From Pirellula staleyi DSM 6068 (lineage in GTDB: Bacteria > Planctomycetota > Planctomycetia > Pirellulales > Pirellulaceae), in contig CAMBSL010000040.1 of NCBI GenBank assembly GCA_945870455.1, forward strand, positions 1 to 32,152: a stretch of DNA of 32,152 bases, read 5' to 3'. Positions 1 to 7,316 of this stretch are shown in pieces. A model generated the notes under the pieces. That model had not been told where the DNA came from. It ran no database searches and saw only the letters and a program-made list of their open reading frames with translations. The position numbers were made by a program, and so were the translations under genes. Numbering within the stretch: the stretch's first letter is position 1; each line of letters begins with the position of its first letter.

Positions 1-1745
1 ATGAAAATCTTAAGGCCCTCGGGTTTGGACGATCCATTGTAGGTGATAGCTACGTGTTGCCAGCGAGTCGATGTCAGCTTCGTTTTCGACATCGCTTTGA
101 GAGCATTTTCCGGCCAGTTGTGAATGAAGTGCATTCCTACGGTCCCTCCCTCCGTCCAAACATCCCAACCGCGATGTGAGTCGGCTTCGTTCATGCGCGC
201 GATCAAAGATCCAGCTTGGGCGTCCGAACCGGGCTTTACCCAGAGTGCGACTGAAAATGCTTGGTCTCGCTCGAAATCGCCGACGGGCAAGGATGGAAAA
301 GACTGACTTACCTGCCAAGCTGAATCGGAAACGTGTCCGGCTGCCAGCGTTGCAGGGGTATCCAAGGGAATTTGGCTCCATTGATTTTGATGAATTGCCG
401 TAGTCCACTTGGTGTCCGAGCCCGCCAAAGGAATGTGCGTTTCAAGCGAATCTTTCGCTGGCAAAGTCTGCCACGCGAGCCTTTCACGCTCTTCGGGTTT
501 GGCGAGCATAGCATCGAATGGGAGCCGAGCAACCTCTCGACGAGCCTTGACCGCAGCGTTGGCTTGACTAATCAACGCATCGAGTTCGAAGAAACGCATT
601 CGATCTTCGTTGCGAGGAACAGAAATGATGGGCGGAGTGTCTTTGATGTTTCCGTCCATGGCCGCTTGGCTGGTGTTGTTGAAGAACGCCGCAAGCTGAT
701 AGAACTCTTGTTGACTGATCGGATCGAATTTGTGATCGTGGCATACTGCACAACCCACGGTGAGCCCTAGCCAGACTTGGCCAGTGGTTTCGACTCGGTC
801 ACGCGTGTACAAAACTTTGTACTCTTCCGCTATCGATCCTCCTTCGTTGGTGGTGATGTTGCAGCGATTGAAACCGGTCGCGATGTTTTGATCGATATCG
901 GCGTTGGGGAGCAAGTCACCGGCCAGTTGTTCGATAGTAAATTGATCGAAGGGCATGTTGCGATTGAATGCATTGACGACCCACTCGCGGTACGACCACA
1001 TTTCGCGGAAGTTATCGAAATGGATGCCGTGCGTGTCTGCGTAGCGAGCATAGTCGAGCCAATAGCGACCACGATGTTCGCCCCATTCCGGTCGTTTGAA
1101 CAATGCGTCGACGTAGTTTTCGTAACGATCGGGCGAACTATCCGACAGAACTTGTTCAACCTCCTCGGGTGTCGGCGGCAGGCCGGTCAAGTCAAGGCAC
1201 ACACGCCGAACGAGCGAGCGGAGTTCAGCCTCTGGAGACGGCTCAATTCCTTGCCGTTCTAACTCTGCAAGGGTGAAGCGGTCGATTGCATTTCGGATCC
1301 ATGACCCGTTTCTTACTTGCGGAAGTTCGGGTTTGGTGGGTGGCAGGAACGACCAGTGACCTTGATACTCGGCCCCTTCCGAAATCCAAGTTTTGAGAAG
1401 TTCTTTTTGTTTTGCGGTTAGGGACTTATGGGAGGCGGGCGTAGGCATGATCGAGTCAGGATCGGTCGAAAAAATGCGACGGATCATTTCGCTCTCATCC
1501 GGTTTGCCTGCCACGATTGCCCCTTTTGCAACCGCTTCGTCGCGTTGGTCTAACCGGAGTTCAGCCGCTCGTTTCGTAGCGTCCAGACCATGGCAAGCGA
1601 AACAGTTCTCGGAAAGAATGGGGCGAATATCGCGGTTGTATTGAATCGTTCCGCCTGCCTGAATCGAGGTGACCCAGTTGCAAAACAACGAAAAACCGAC
1701 AACGGTAGCGAAAAGAAAACGGCGGGATACGAACATCGGAACCAT
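1..1745 (-). CDS. PSCyt1/DUF1549 planctomycete cytochrome protein with LamG-like segment (partial, 3' end outside window)
   Basis: About 581 codons are open from ATG 1745 to the left edge, so the C-terminus lies outside the window. A second in-frame ATG at 1736 may be the true start; no clear ribosome site separates them. The N-terminus has an arginine pair followed by a hydrophobic stretch ending near SIQA, fitting a signal peptide (possibly Tat). A first haem-type motif, CFACH, lies in a PSCyt1-like segment (ILSENCFACHG). A DUF1549 region follows (LVRRVCLDLTGLPPTPEE; YWLDYARYADTHG) with a second motif, CAVCHDHKFDP. The last visible part (SVALWVKPGSDAQAGSLIARM; WQHVAITYNGS) resembles a LamG/concanavalin-like fold. 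In this family a DUF1553 (PSD1) domain normally follows, presumably beyond the edge. These proteins are abundant in planctomycetes, are exported and are thought to bind haem; their substrates are unknown. The family call is confident, the function is not. Confidence 0.9.
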   Translation of the reverse strand, partial: MVPMFVSRRFLFATVVGFSLFCNWVTSIQAGGTIQYNRDIRPILSENCFACHGLDATKRAAELRLDQRDEAVAKGAIVAGKPDESEMIRRIFSTDPDSIMPTPASHKSLTAKQKELLKTWISEGAEYQGHWSFLPPTKPELPQVRNGSWIRNAIDRFTLAELERQGIEPSPEAELRSLVRRVCLDLTGLPPTPEEVEQVLSDSSPDRYENYVDALFKRPEWGEHRGRYWLDYARYADTHGIHFDNFREMWSYREWVVNAFNRNMPFDQFTIEQLAGDLLPNADIDQNIATGFNRCNITTNEGGSIAEEYKVLYTRDRVETTGQVWLGLTVGCAVCHDHKFDPISQQEFYQLAAFFNNTSQAAMDGNIKDTPPIISVPRNEDRMRFFELDALISQANAAVKARREVARLPFDAMLAKPEERERLAWQTLPAKDSLETHIPLAGSDTKWTTAIHQNQWSQIPLDTPATLAAGHVSDSAWQVSQSFPSLPVGDFERDQAFSVALWVKPGSDAQAGSLIARMNEADSHRGWDVWTEGGTVGMHFIHNWPENALKAMSKTKLTSTRWQHVAITYNGSSKPEGLKIF

Positions 1746-1861
1746 AAATCTTGGAGAAATTCAGAGGCTTTGAGGGGAATTGAGGCGGGAGCGACTTGTT
1801 CAGACGCTACGACTCATTTTAACGTGAATCCTCGGAAAGCAAGATGGATTCGTTCCTATCG

Positions 1862-2533
1862 CTAACTTTTATCGATTACGGAGTTCGGTGAGAATGCTCG
1901 AATTGCCGCAACCGCATCTTCTGCTCGCATGCGATAAGTGAGTCGCGTTTCAGGATTCACGCAATATTTTGATAGTATTGCATTCCCCATGCTTGCTAAT
2001 CCTCGAAATCGTTTTTTCGTGATGTTTTGGTAGCCTTCACGGCTCAGCCGATCGACGTTGGCGACCGCTTGCTCATCGGTCTCCGCACAGAGAATGTCCG
2101 TCAGATGGGTGGCGTTGATCTCGAACATTGGGGGGCGCACCAAGAGGATGCGACCCGAGTCTAGCAATGGCCGCATCCACCGATAAAAGAACATGAGTAC
2201 CAACATGCTGCAGTGGATGCCATCCGCATCCGGATCGAAAATCAATACGATATGTTGGTAACGAGCTTGATCCAAGCAAAACGTGTCGTCCCATCCAGCA
2301 CCGATCGCTTGAATGATGGCAGAGTAGAATTCGTTACTCGCGACTTTGGCTCGATTCGCCTTCCACGCATTCAGCGGTTTGCCTTGAATTGGCAGGACCG
2401 CTTGATAGCTTGAATCTCTCGTAATACCGACAGCCGTAGAAGCCGAGTCCCCCTCTACGATCATCAACTCCGCAGCGACACCGAGTGGATGAAATTGGCA
2501 ATCTAACAGTTTGATTGGGAGTGGTGGAAACAT
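1862..2533 (-). CDS. Stand-alone TOPRIM protein, GyrB/ParE C-terminal-half homologue without ATPase domain
   Basis: The 223 residues align only with the TOPRIM and tail part of type IIA topoisomerase B subunits. The first residues (KLLDC) match the KLADC that precedes TOPRIM in GyrB. The catalytic Glu motif is EGDSA (E27). QAVLPIQGKPLN (44-55) matches QAILPLRGKILN, and the metal-binding acidic triad is DPDADG (D100, D102, D104). YRWM..LLDSGRI..VRPPMFEI follows, and RFRGLASM (175-182) with NPETR (193-197) matches the RYKGLGEM/NPETR end of GyrB. The GHKL ATPase and transducer domains (about 400 residues in GyrB) are absent. Upstream in this frame there is a stop before any other plausible start, and the preceding gene is an unrelated SirB1 protein only 29 bp away, so this is not the tail of a broken neighbouring gyrB. 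All metal-binding acids are kept, arguing for function. It may be a partner of a separately encoded ATPase or an independent TOPRIM nuclease-like protein. Confidence 0.85.
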   Translation of the reverse strand: MFPPLPIKLLDCQFHPLGVAAELMIVEGDSASTAVGITRDSSYQAVLPIQGKPLNAWKANRAKVASNEFYSAIIQAIGAGWDDTFCLDQARYQHIVLIFDPDADGIHCSMLVLMFFYRWMRPLLDSGRILLVRPPMFEINATHLTDILCAETDEQAVANVDRLSREGYQNITKKRFRGLASMGNAILSKYCVNPETRLTYRMRAEDAVAAIRAFSPNSVIDKS

Positions 2534-2562
2534 AGCGTAGTGACATTCGCCTTTGCAAATTT

Positions 2563-3312
2563 CTAAGAAGGCTCGATGAGGGCGACCAAAAGTTCTCGCA
2601 TGGCCGATACGTCATCGAATCGAGACTGATTCAAAAGTATGGACTGCAGATTGTTGAGAATACGAGCCAACCACTGGCGATTCGTGCACGGTCTCAAAAG
2701 TTGGTCAGCTACGGAGATATCGGCACCACTGACTCCAGAAACGAGTTCAATCGCTTCGCGAACGGTCAGAATTCGCCCTCCATGAAAAGCGTCCACGATC
2801 ATCGACTCCGTTGACGAAACGTGCACTCTTGCAAGAAAGTGCCCAGGACTGTTGATTCCATCCACGCGCAGACCGACTTTGTTCGCGACCAGCTTGTAGA
2901 TTAACGACAGGGTAATTGGAATGCCGAATCGAGTTTCCAAGACGACGGGAAGCAAACTATTTTCGAGGTCGTAGTAATTCGCAGAATTGCCTTCAAATCC
3001 ATTCGTATCGAAAAGGACGTCGTGAACGTGTGCCAATAGCGTTTCATTCGACTTATGAGTCACTCGGTCCAAAACCGAATCCGCCAAAGCATCGATGTTC
3101 CACGAAACAGACTCGCAACGCGGTCCATCTAAAAAATGCCGAGAGATCGCGATGGCACCATTGAGAAGTGATTCGTTGGTTTCAAGCGAGTTCAAGCATT
3201 CTAAGAACTGTTCGAAAGCCTGGAGGTTGCAGAAATGAGGAAGTTGCGGAGGCATTTTCGATCTGCTCGGTAAAGATTCAGCACAATCGCGATCCATTTG
3301 AATGTCGCTCAT
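2563..3312 (-). CDS. SirB1-family transglutaminase-like protein
   Basis: This 249-residue protein carries the SirB1/Transglut_core2 signature: NYYDLENSLLPVVLETRFGI (about 112-131), then PITLSLIYKLVANKVGLRV (132-150), then GINSPGHFLARV (152-163) and VDAFHGGRIL. The transglutaminase Cys is not evident at the usual place (PITLS), so enzymatic activity is doubtful. Many homologues end in a short helical repeat, and here LARILNNLQSILLNQSRFDDVSAMRELLVALI looks like a TPR-type ending. The cellular role of SirB1 proteins is poorly defined. It lies 29 bp upstream of the TOPRIM gene on the same strand, so the two are probably co-transcribed. A TATAGT hexamer sits only a few bases before the ATG, so a near-leaderless transcript is possible; a second in-frame ATG (codon 6) is an alternative start. 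Confidence 0.85.
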   Translation of the reverse strand: MSDIQMDRDCAESLPSRSKMPPQLPHFCNLQAFEQFLECLNSLETNESLLNGAIAISRHFLDGPRCESVSWNIDALADSVLDRVTHKSNETLLAHVHDVLFDTNGFEGNSANYYDLENSLLPVVLETRFGIPITLSLIYKLVANKVGLRVDGINSPGHFLARVHVSSTESMIVDAFHGGRILTVREAIELVSGVSGADISVADQLLRPCTNRQWLARILNNLQSILLNQSRFDDVSAMRELLVALIEPS

Positions 3313-3460
3313 TCCGAACTATACATGCAAAACTCGCCGTGGTCGGCAATCTTTCCGCAACGAGAACAATTTATCCGAGCAGGCAAAGCTACAGGCGTTT
3401 TCTACGACGCGAAGCGACAAGGCGACACTGCTGTGCTGTACTATTAACGACCGACCGCGT

Positions 3461-3820
3461 TTAAGTAAAAGTTACGCCGCGCTTTTCGGCTAGGAGTCGC
3501 ATCACGGCTTCAAAATAGGGAAAAGGAATCTTGGGGTTGCGTTTCTTCGACCAGACAAAGACAACGTTCACCATGGCCCGAGATATTTCGCCGCTATCGA
3601 CTTTCGCAATAACTTTATCAAGAAATGCTTGCTGTTCGGGCAGGAAAGTTCTAAGCCCATAATAGAGCTGATCCTTTAACTCGACTTGATTGAAGGACAT
3701 CATGTTTTCGGCTTCGTTGAAATCGGAGTTTTGTGCCTGAACCGACTCAATTGCGGGTGATGCCAATGCGAAAACAACCCCGCTGAGACCACTGAATAGA
3801 ATTCGCTTCGAGTAACGCAT
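3461..3820 (-). CDS. Small secreted protein of unknown function
   Basis: The gene encodes 119 residues. The first 29 form a good signal peptide: basic MRYSKR, hydrophobic ILFSGLSGVVFALA, and a VQA cleavage site before Q30. The mature part is helical and charged, with a C-terminal block (FLDKVIAKVDSGEISRAMVNVVFVWSKKRNPKIPFPYFEAVMRLLAEKRGV) that looks like the conserved core of a family. I recall similar unnamed short exported proteins in planctomycetes but cannot name a domain. The start is supported by AAGGGA at 3827-3832, six bases before the ATG. It is divergent from ruvX and lies 148 bp downstream of the SirB1 gene on the same strand. The exported location is well supported; no function can be given. 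Confidence 0.75.
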   Translation of the reverse strand: MRYSKRILFSGLSGVVFALASPAIESVQAQNSDFNEAENMMSFNQVELKDQLYYGLRTFLPEQQAFLDKVIAKVDSGEISRAMVNVVFVWSKKRNPKIPFPYFEAVMRLLAEKRGVTFT

Positions 3821-3850
3821 TGTGATTCCCTTGATAATATGGCCGTAGTC

Positions 3851-3879
3851 TGGTCAATCGCCGACAATCTTGGGATAAT
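3851..3879 (+). promoter_or_regulatory. Candidate sigma-70 promoter for ruvX
   Basis: TGGTCA (3851-3856) and GATAAT (3874-3879) are separated by exactly 17 bp. Transcription would begin near 3886, giving a leader of about 43 bases before the proposed TTG start at 3929. If the ATG at 3839 were the start, this promoter would lie inside the gene, so the two choices exclude each other. The -35 element is weak (4 of 6 matches). Confidence 0.3.
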
Positions 3880-3928
3880 ACTAGTTTCGACCTTTTCACA
3901 TCAAGGTAATTCGGGAAGGCTGTGCGAT

Positions 3929-4414
3929 TTGGGGAACCCCGACGGAAGAAACTTTAACTGGCCAGATTCCGGTCGATTGGCTGGCGTCGACTACGGCACC
4001 GTCCGTATCGGTATCGCTCTTTGCGACCCGAGCAGGACATGGACAAGCCCCTTGGAGACCTACACGCGACGCAATCCAGTCCTCGATGAAAAATACTTTG
4101 AGAGAATTGCCAAGGAAAACCAGATCTTGGGTTGGGTGGTCGGTTTGCCGATCCATTGCGACGGGCGAGAGAGTCAAAAGTCTGGGGAAGCACGAGAATT
4201 TGCACTTTGGCTCAACCATATTACCGATCTTCCCGTCCGTTTCGTGGATGAACGTTACACGACGGCCCTTGCAAATCGCATGTTGCGAGACTCCGACATG
4301 ACTTACAAGCAGCGCAAGAAACAAGTTGATAAGATAGCGGCTCACTTTATCCTGGAAACCTATCTAGAATCTGCCAAACAACCTTCGTTCCAGCCCTTGC
4401 CGCTGGAGGACTAG
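3929..4414 (+). CDS. ruvX: RuvX/YqgF-type putative Holliday junction resolvase / pre-16S rRNA nuclease
   Basis: This is an RNase H-fold nuclease of the YqgF/RuvX family, implicated in pre-16S rRNA 5'-end maturation and proposed to resolve Holliday junctions. Visible motifs are GRLAGVDYGTVRIGIAL (first catalytic Asp), WVVGLPIHCDGRES, VRFVDERYTT (catalytic Glu) and QVDKIAAHFILETYL (last Asp), in the normal order. I chose TTG 3929 because the frame's only ATG (3839) adds 30 residues with no family similarity and leaves just 18 bp to the divergent neighbour. GGGAAGG (3913-3919) lies nine bases before the TTG, and a candidate promoter sits at 3851-3879. The resulting 161 residues fit the family. 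ATG 3839 (191 residues) remains possible. The gene is followed by a repeat-bearing spacer and an exported methyltransferase gene on the same strand. Confidence 0.88.
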   Translation: MGNPDGRNFNWPDSGRLAGVDYGTVRIGIALCDPSRTWTSPLETYTRRNPVLDEKYFERIAKENQILGWVVGLPIHCDGRESQKSGEAREFALWLNHITDLPVRFVDERYTTALANRMLRDSDMTYKQRKKQVDKIAAHFILETYLESAKQPSFQPLPLED

Positions 4415-4477
4415 TCTATGAACCCCAAGCATTCGTCTAACTCTTGTAACACCGACACGTCTCGCCGATCGCCACCC

Positions 4478-4550
4478 ACTGGTTCCTCGGCTCTGCCACC
4501 AACTGGTACCAAGATGCTTTCAACTGGTTTCAAGGCTCTGCCTTGGAACC
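4478..4550 (+). repeat. Two copies of an ACTGGTT...GGCTCTGCC palindromic repeat
   Basis: Copy 1 (4478-4497) and copy 2 (4523-4542) match at 17 of 20 positions, starting ACTGGTT and ending GGCTCTGCC. A third AACTGGT lies between them at 4501. Copy 2 is the left half of a hairpin: an 11-base arm at 4526-4536, loop TCT, and arm at 4540-4550, with ten Watson-Crick pairs and one G-T wobble. Outer CAACT (4521-4525) and AGTTG (4556-4560) could extend the pairing. The region lies between ruvX and the probable methyltransferase start. It resembles high-copy palindromic intergenic repeats containing GGCTCTGCC, which I recall from planctomycete and cyanobacterial genomes; family membership is an inference. 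Confidence 0.65.
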
Positions 4551-4585
4551 CACTGAGTTGCGGGCCCCGCCTGCCGTTCCACCCA

Positions 4586-5317
4586 ATGTTCGCATTTCGC
4601 GTGTTTGGTCTGATCGTAATGGTGACAGGTTGGGCACTCGGTTCCATCGCAACAGCTCAAGAAAAACAAGATGCCGATAAATCCTCCAAGGCGAGTGAGC
4701 CTCGTGGTTTGACCAAATACATGGGACGCCGGATCGCGTCGCCGATGGGCTATCAGCATATGGATTGGCTTAGTCGTCCAGAGAGGATTCAAGAAGAGAA
4801 TCCACAGGAAATGCTCGACCAGTTAAAGCTCAAAGACGGGATGGTTGTTTGCGATCTTGGCTCCGGCGATGGCTATCACACTCTGCAAATGGCACCGAAA
4901 GTAGGCCCAACCGGCAAAGTCGTTGCCGTAGACATTCAACCTCAAATGCTGCAAGAGTTGTCACGACGTATGGCTGCCAACAAAATCGTAAACATCGACA
5001 CTATATTGGGTGATCTCTGGGATCCGAAATTGCAAGCGGAGTCGATCGACTTGGTCTTGATGGTCGACGTCTATCACGAGTTTTCACACCCCGTACAAAT
5101 GTTATCGGCCATTCGCAAAGCACTTAAGCCGACTGGCCGAATTGCACTCGTCGAGTTTCGTGCCGAAGATCCAACGGTCTTGATTCGCCCAGAGCACAAA
5201 ATGAGCAAAGTGCAAATTCTGAAAGAGTACCAAGACAACGGATTCCGAGTTGCCAGCGAGTATGACAAACTGCCATGGCAACACTTGATGTTTATGGAAA
5301 AAGACGACACGAAGTAG
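4586..5317 (+). CDS. Exported class I SAM-dependent methyltransferase
   Basis: From ATG 4586 the product is 243 residues. The frame is open back to 4418, but those 56 extra codons cross a palindromic repeat and have no protein-like character, whereas M at 4586 begins a signal peptide (MFAFRVFGLIVMVTGWALGSIATA, cleavage near ATA/Q). A class I Rossmann methyltransferase follows: motif I is VVCDLGSGDGYHT (87-99), then KVVAVDIQPQML (motif II, acidic end of strand 2), then DLVLMVDVYHEFSHP and RIALVEFRAEDP. This resembles the UbiE-like 'methyltransferase domain' proteins common in planctomycetes, several of which also carry signal peptides. The substrate is unknown, and an exported SAM enzyme is odd because SAM is cytoplasmic. 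It ends 14 bp before truA and is probably co-transcribed with it. Confidence 0.85.
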   Translation: MFAFRVFGLIVMVTGWALGSIATAQEKQDADKSSKASEPRGLTKYMGRRIASPMGYQHMDWLSRPERIQEENPQEMLDQLKLKDGMVVCDLGSGDGYHTLQMAPKVGPTGKVVAVDIQPQMLQELSRRMAANKIVNIDTILGDLWDPKLQAESIDLVLMVDVYHEFSHPVQMLSAIRKALKPTGRIALVEFRAEDPTVLIRPEHKMSKVQILKEYQDNGFRVASEYDKLPWQHLMFMEKDDTK

Positions 5318-5331
5318 CTAGCTCAAACTAC

Positions 5332-6102
5332 ATGCTCCGCCAATTCGCCATCACGATCGCTTACGACGGGACTCGCTACGGAGGCTGGCAAATCCAACCG
5401 AACGCTCCAACCATCCAGCAAGTTCTGGTCAAGGCCATCTCGAAAGCAACTTCGGAGCAAGTGCATGTTCAGGGGAGCGGACGAACCGATGCGGGCGTTC
5501 ACGCTATTGGGCAAGTCGGCTCATTCAAGCTTCATAACTGGAATCCACCACCCGATCCACTTGTTCCGGCCATCAATTGCTTCCTGCCATCCGATGTTAT
5601 CATCAGGGAGTGCCGAGAAGTAGTGACCACGTTTGACCCTATTCGTCATGCCAAGAGCAAGCGGTATCGTTACACCATTCGCAATTCGCCTGTTCCGGAT
5701 CCCATGAGCCATCTCTATCATTGGTGGATTCGGAAGCCGATCGACATCGAAGCCATGCGGACGGCAGCCGAGTCGCTGATCGGCACTCACGATTTCAAGT
5801 CGTTCGAAACGCAAGGCTCACCGCGAAGAAGCACGACGCGAACCGTTTATGATATCTCCATCTCACCGAAGGATTCGATGGATGGAACGGATCTTTGGAT
5901 CGAGATCGAGGCGGATGGGTTCCTCTACAACATGGTACGAAACATTGTAGGAGCGCTCTGGACCATAGGATCCGGGCGGTACGGTCCACGTCGGATGAAG
6001 ACGTTTCTCGAGTCGAAACAGCGAGACACGTCGGACTTCACCGCTCCGCCAAAAGGATTGTGTTTGCTCAAGGTGAACTATCCCAATCAGGTTTTTCTCT
6101 AG
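5332..6102 (+). CDS. truA: tRNA pseudouridine(38-40) synthase TruA
   Basis: TruA converts uridines 38-40 of the tRNA anticodon arm to pseudouridine. The N-terminus FAITIAYDGTRYGGWQIQPNA matches the family start, and the catalytic Asp is D53 in GSGRTDAGVHAIGQV. Later family blocks are also present: KRYRYTIRNS, LIGTHDFKSFE, ADGFLYNMVRNIVGAL and TAPPKGLCLLKVNYP. The frame opens at 5275 inside the previous gene, but ATG 5332 gives the usual N-terminus, a normal 256-residue length and a 14-bp gap after the methyltransferase stop. It converges with the Gfo/Idh/MocA gene, 58 bp away. No strong Shine-Dalgarno sequence is visible. Confidence 0.95.
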   Translation: MLRQFAITIAYDGTRYGGWQIQPNAPTIQQVLVKAISKATSEQVHVQGSGRTDAGVHAIGQVGSFKLHNWNPPPDPLVPAINCFLPSDVIIRECREVVTTFDPIRHAKSKRYRYTIRNSPVPDPMSHLYHWWIRKPIDIEAMRTAAESLIGTHDFKSFETQGSPRRSTTRTVYDISISPKDSMDGTDLWIEIEADGFLYNMVRNIVGALWTIGSGRYGPRRMKTFLESKQRDTSDFTAPPKGLCLLKVNYPNQVFL

Positions 6103-6160
6103 CTGGAAAAGCACCTCGAAACCCATGAATCGTTGTGGTAAGCGTTCAGGGGGACTAGAA

Positions 6161-7201
6161 CTACTTCCGGAGAGTTACTCGCTTTCCTCCATTGGCTGCT
6201 TTGTAGATGCTCGTAATGAGCTCGACGCTCTTCCGGCCTTCGTTGCCATCGATCGAACAGGGTAGTTTCTTTTTGATTCCAGACAAGAAATCCGCAAAGA
6301 GATCTCGGTGAGCTTTATGTCCGATGGCAGTTGGGTCAGCCGCCCCTCCACCTGTTACGTTACCTTGCATTTGATCCAGTATTTTGGCATCCGACTTAAT
6401 CGGCTTCGCAAACGACCATTGTTTAATCGCTTCTTCTTCCAATGTAGCGGAACCCATTGAGCCCGCGATTTCGATTCGTTTGAGCGACCCTGGAAACGCG
6501 GCTGTGGATGCTTCGATGGTCCCCAACGCACCTGATTCAAATTCTAGAATTGCGGTAGCAGCGTCCTCCACTTCGATTCGTTCGTGAGCTCGCAGCGCCG
6601 TCATTGCCGATACCGACTTGACCGGCCCCATCAGCCACAATAGCAAGTCGACACTGTGAATCGCTTGGTTCATTAGGGCTCCACCGCCGTCGAGTTGCCA
6701 TGTGCCACGCCATTTGCCGCTATCATAGTATGCTTGTGTGCGAAACCACTTTACATAGGCGGCTGCTAGGGAAATGGTTCCAAAACGCTCTTGTTCGACT
6801 GCATTCTTGAGCAGTTGCGCCGATCGATGGAAACGCGATGGGAAGATCGTGCCGAGCTGCACTCCCGCCCGATCGCATGCCGCGATCAGTCGGTCGCAGC
6901 GAGCAGTCGTGACCTCAAGCGGTTTTTCGACCAGAACGTGCTTACCTGCCTTGGCGGCGGCCACTCCGGGTTCTAGATGCGCACCACTCGGGGTGCAAAT
7001 GGTGACTATATCCACCTTTGGATGGGCGAGCATCTTCGTCAAGTCGTCGAAGCCTGTGCCTCCAAACTCTTTGGCAAACTCATTTGCCTTGTCCAGCGAG
7101 CGGCTATGGCACGCGACCAATGTCGAGCCTTTCAATTCAGCAATGGCTCGTGCGTGGAATTTGGCAATCATGCCGCAACCGATAATGGCCCAACCTGTCA
7201 T
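6161..7201 (-). CDS. Gfo/Idh/MocA-family NAD(P)-dependent oxidoreductase
   Basis: The 346-residue protein has the N-terminal Rossmann fold (WAIIGCGMIAKFHARAI, 4-20), the family motif EKPL (E92-K93-P94) that carries the catalytic Lys, and the C-terminal alpha/beta domain. GGGALMNQAIHSVDLLLWLMGPV (172-194) holds the conserved His (H182) and Asp (D185). Members oxidise or reduce sugars, inositols and related polyols using NAD(P). Planctomycete genomes carry very many paralogues, and the substrate cannot be told from sequence. No signal peptide is seen, so the enzyme is probably cytoplasmic. It is transcribed divergently from hemW across 115 bp; TTGTCA is visible on its strand in that gap, but the -10 is weak. 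It looks like a single-gene unit. Confidence 0.92.
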   Translation of the reverse strand: MTGWAIIGCGMIAKFHARAIAELKGSTLVACHSRSLDKANEFAKEFGGTGFDDLTKMLAHPKVDIVTICTPSGAHLEPGVAAAKAGKHVLVEKPLEVTTARCDRLIAACDRAGVQLGTIFPSRFHRSAQLLKNAVEQERFGTISLAAAYVKWFRTQAYYDSGKWRGTWQLDGGGALMNQAIHSVDLLLWLMGPVKSVSAMTALRAHERIEVEDAATAILEFESGALGTIEASTAAFPGSLKRIEIAGSMGSATLEEEAIKQWSFAKPIKSDAKILDQMQGNVTGGGAADPTAIGHKAHRDLFADFLSGIKKKLPCSIDGNEGRKSVELITSIYKAANGGKRVTLRK

Positions 7202-7316
7202 AAAACTTTGCTTTCTGGAGATGGATGAAACGGGTGGTTAAATTGTACATGAGGGTTTACTCTATTTCGACGACCTAAATTCCTGACAACGCAATAGTCT
7301 CCCGCATCCATCCACC

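Noticed and set aside
1862-3312. Idea that the TOPRIM gene is the 3' fragment of a frameshifted local gyrB
   Set aside because: The upstream gene on the same strand is a complete SirB1-family gene and no ATPase-domain sequence is present in any frame nearby.
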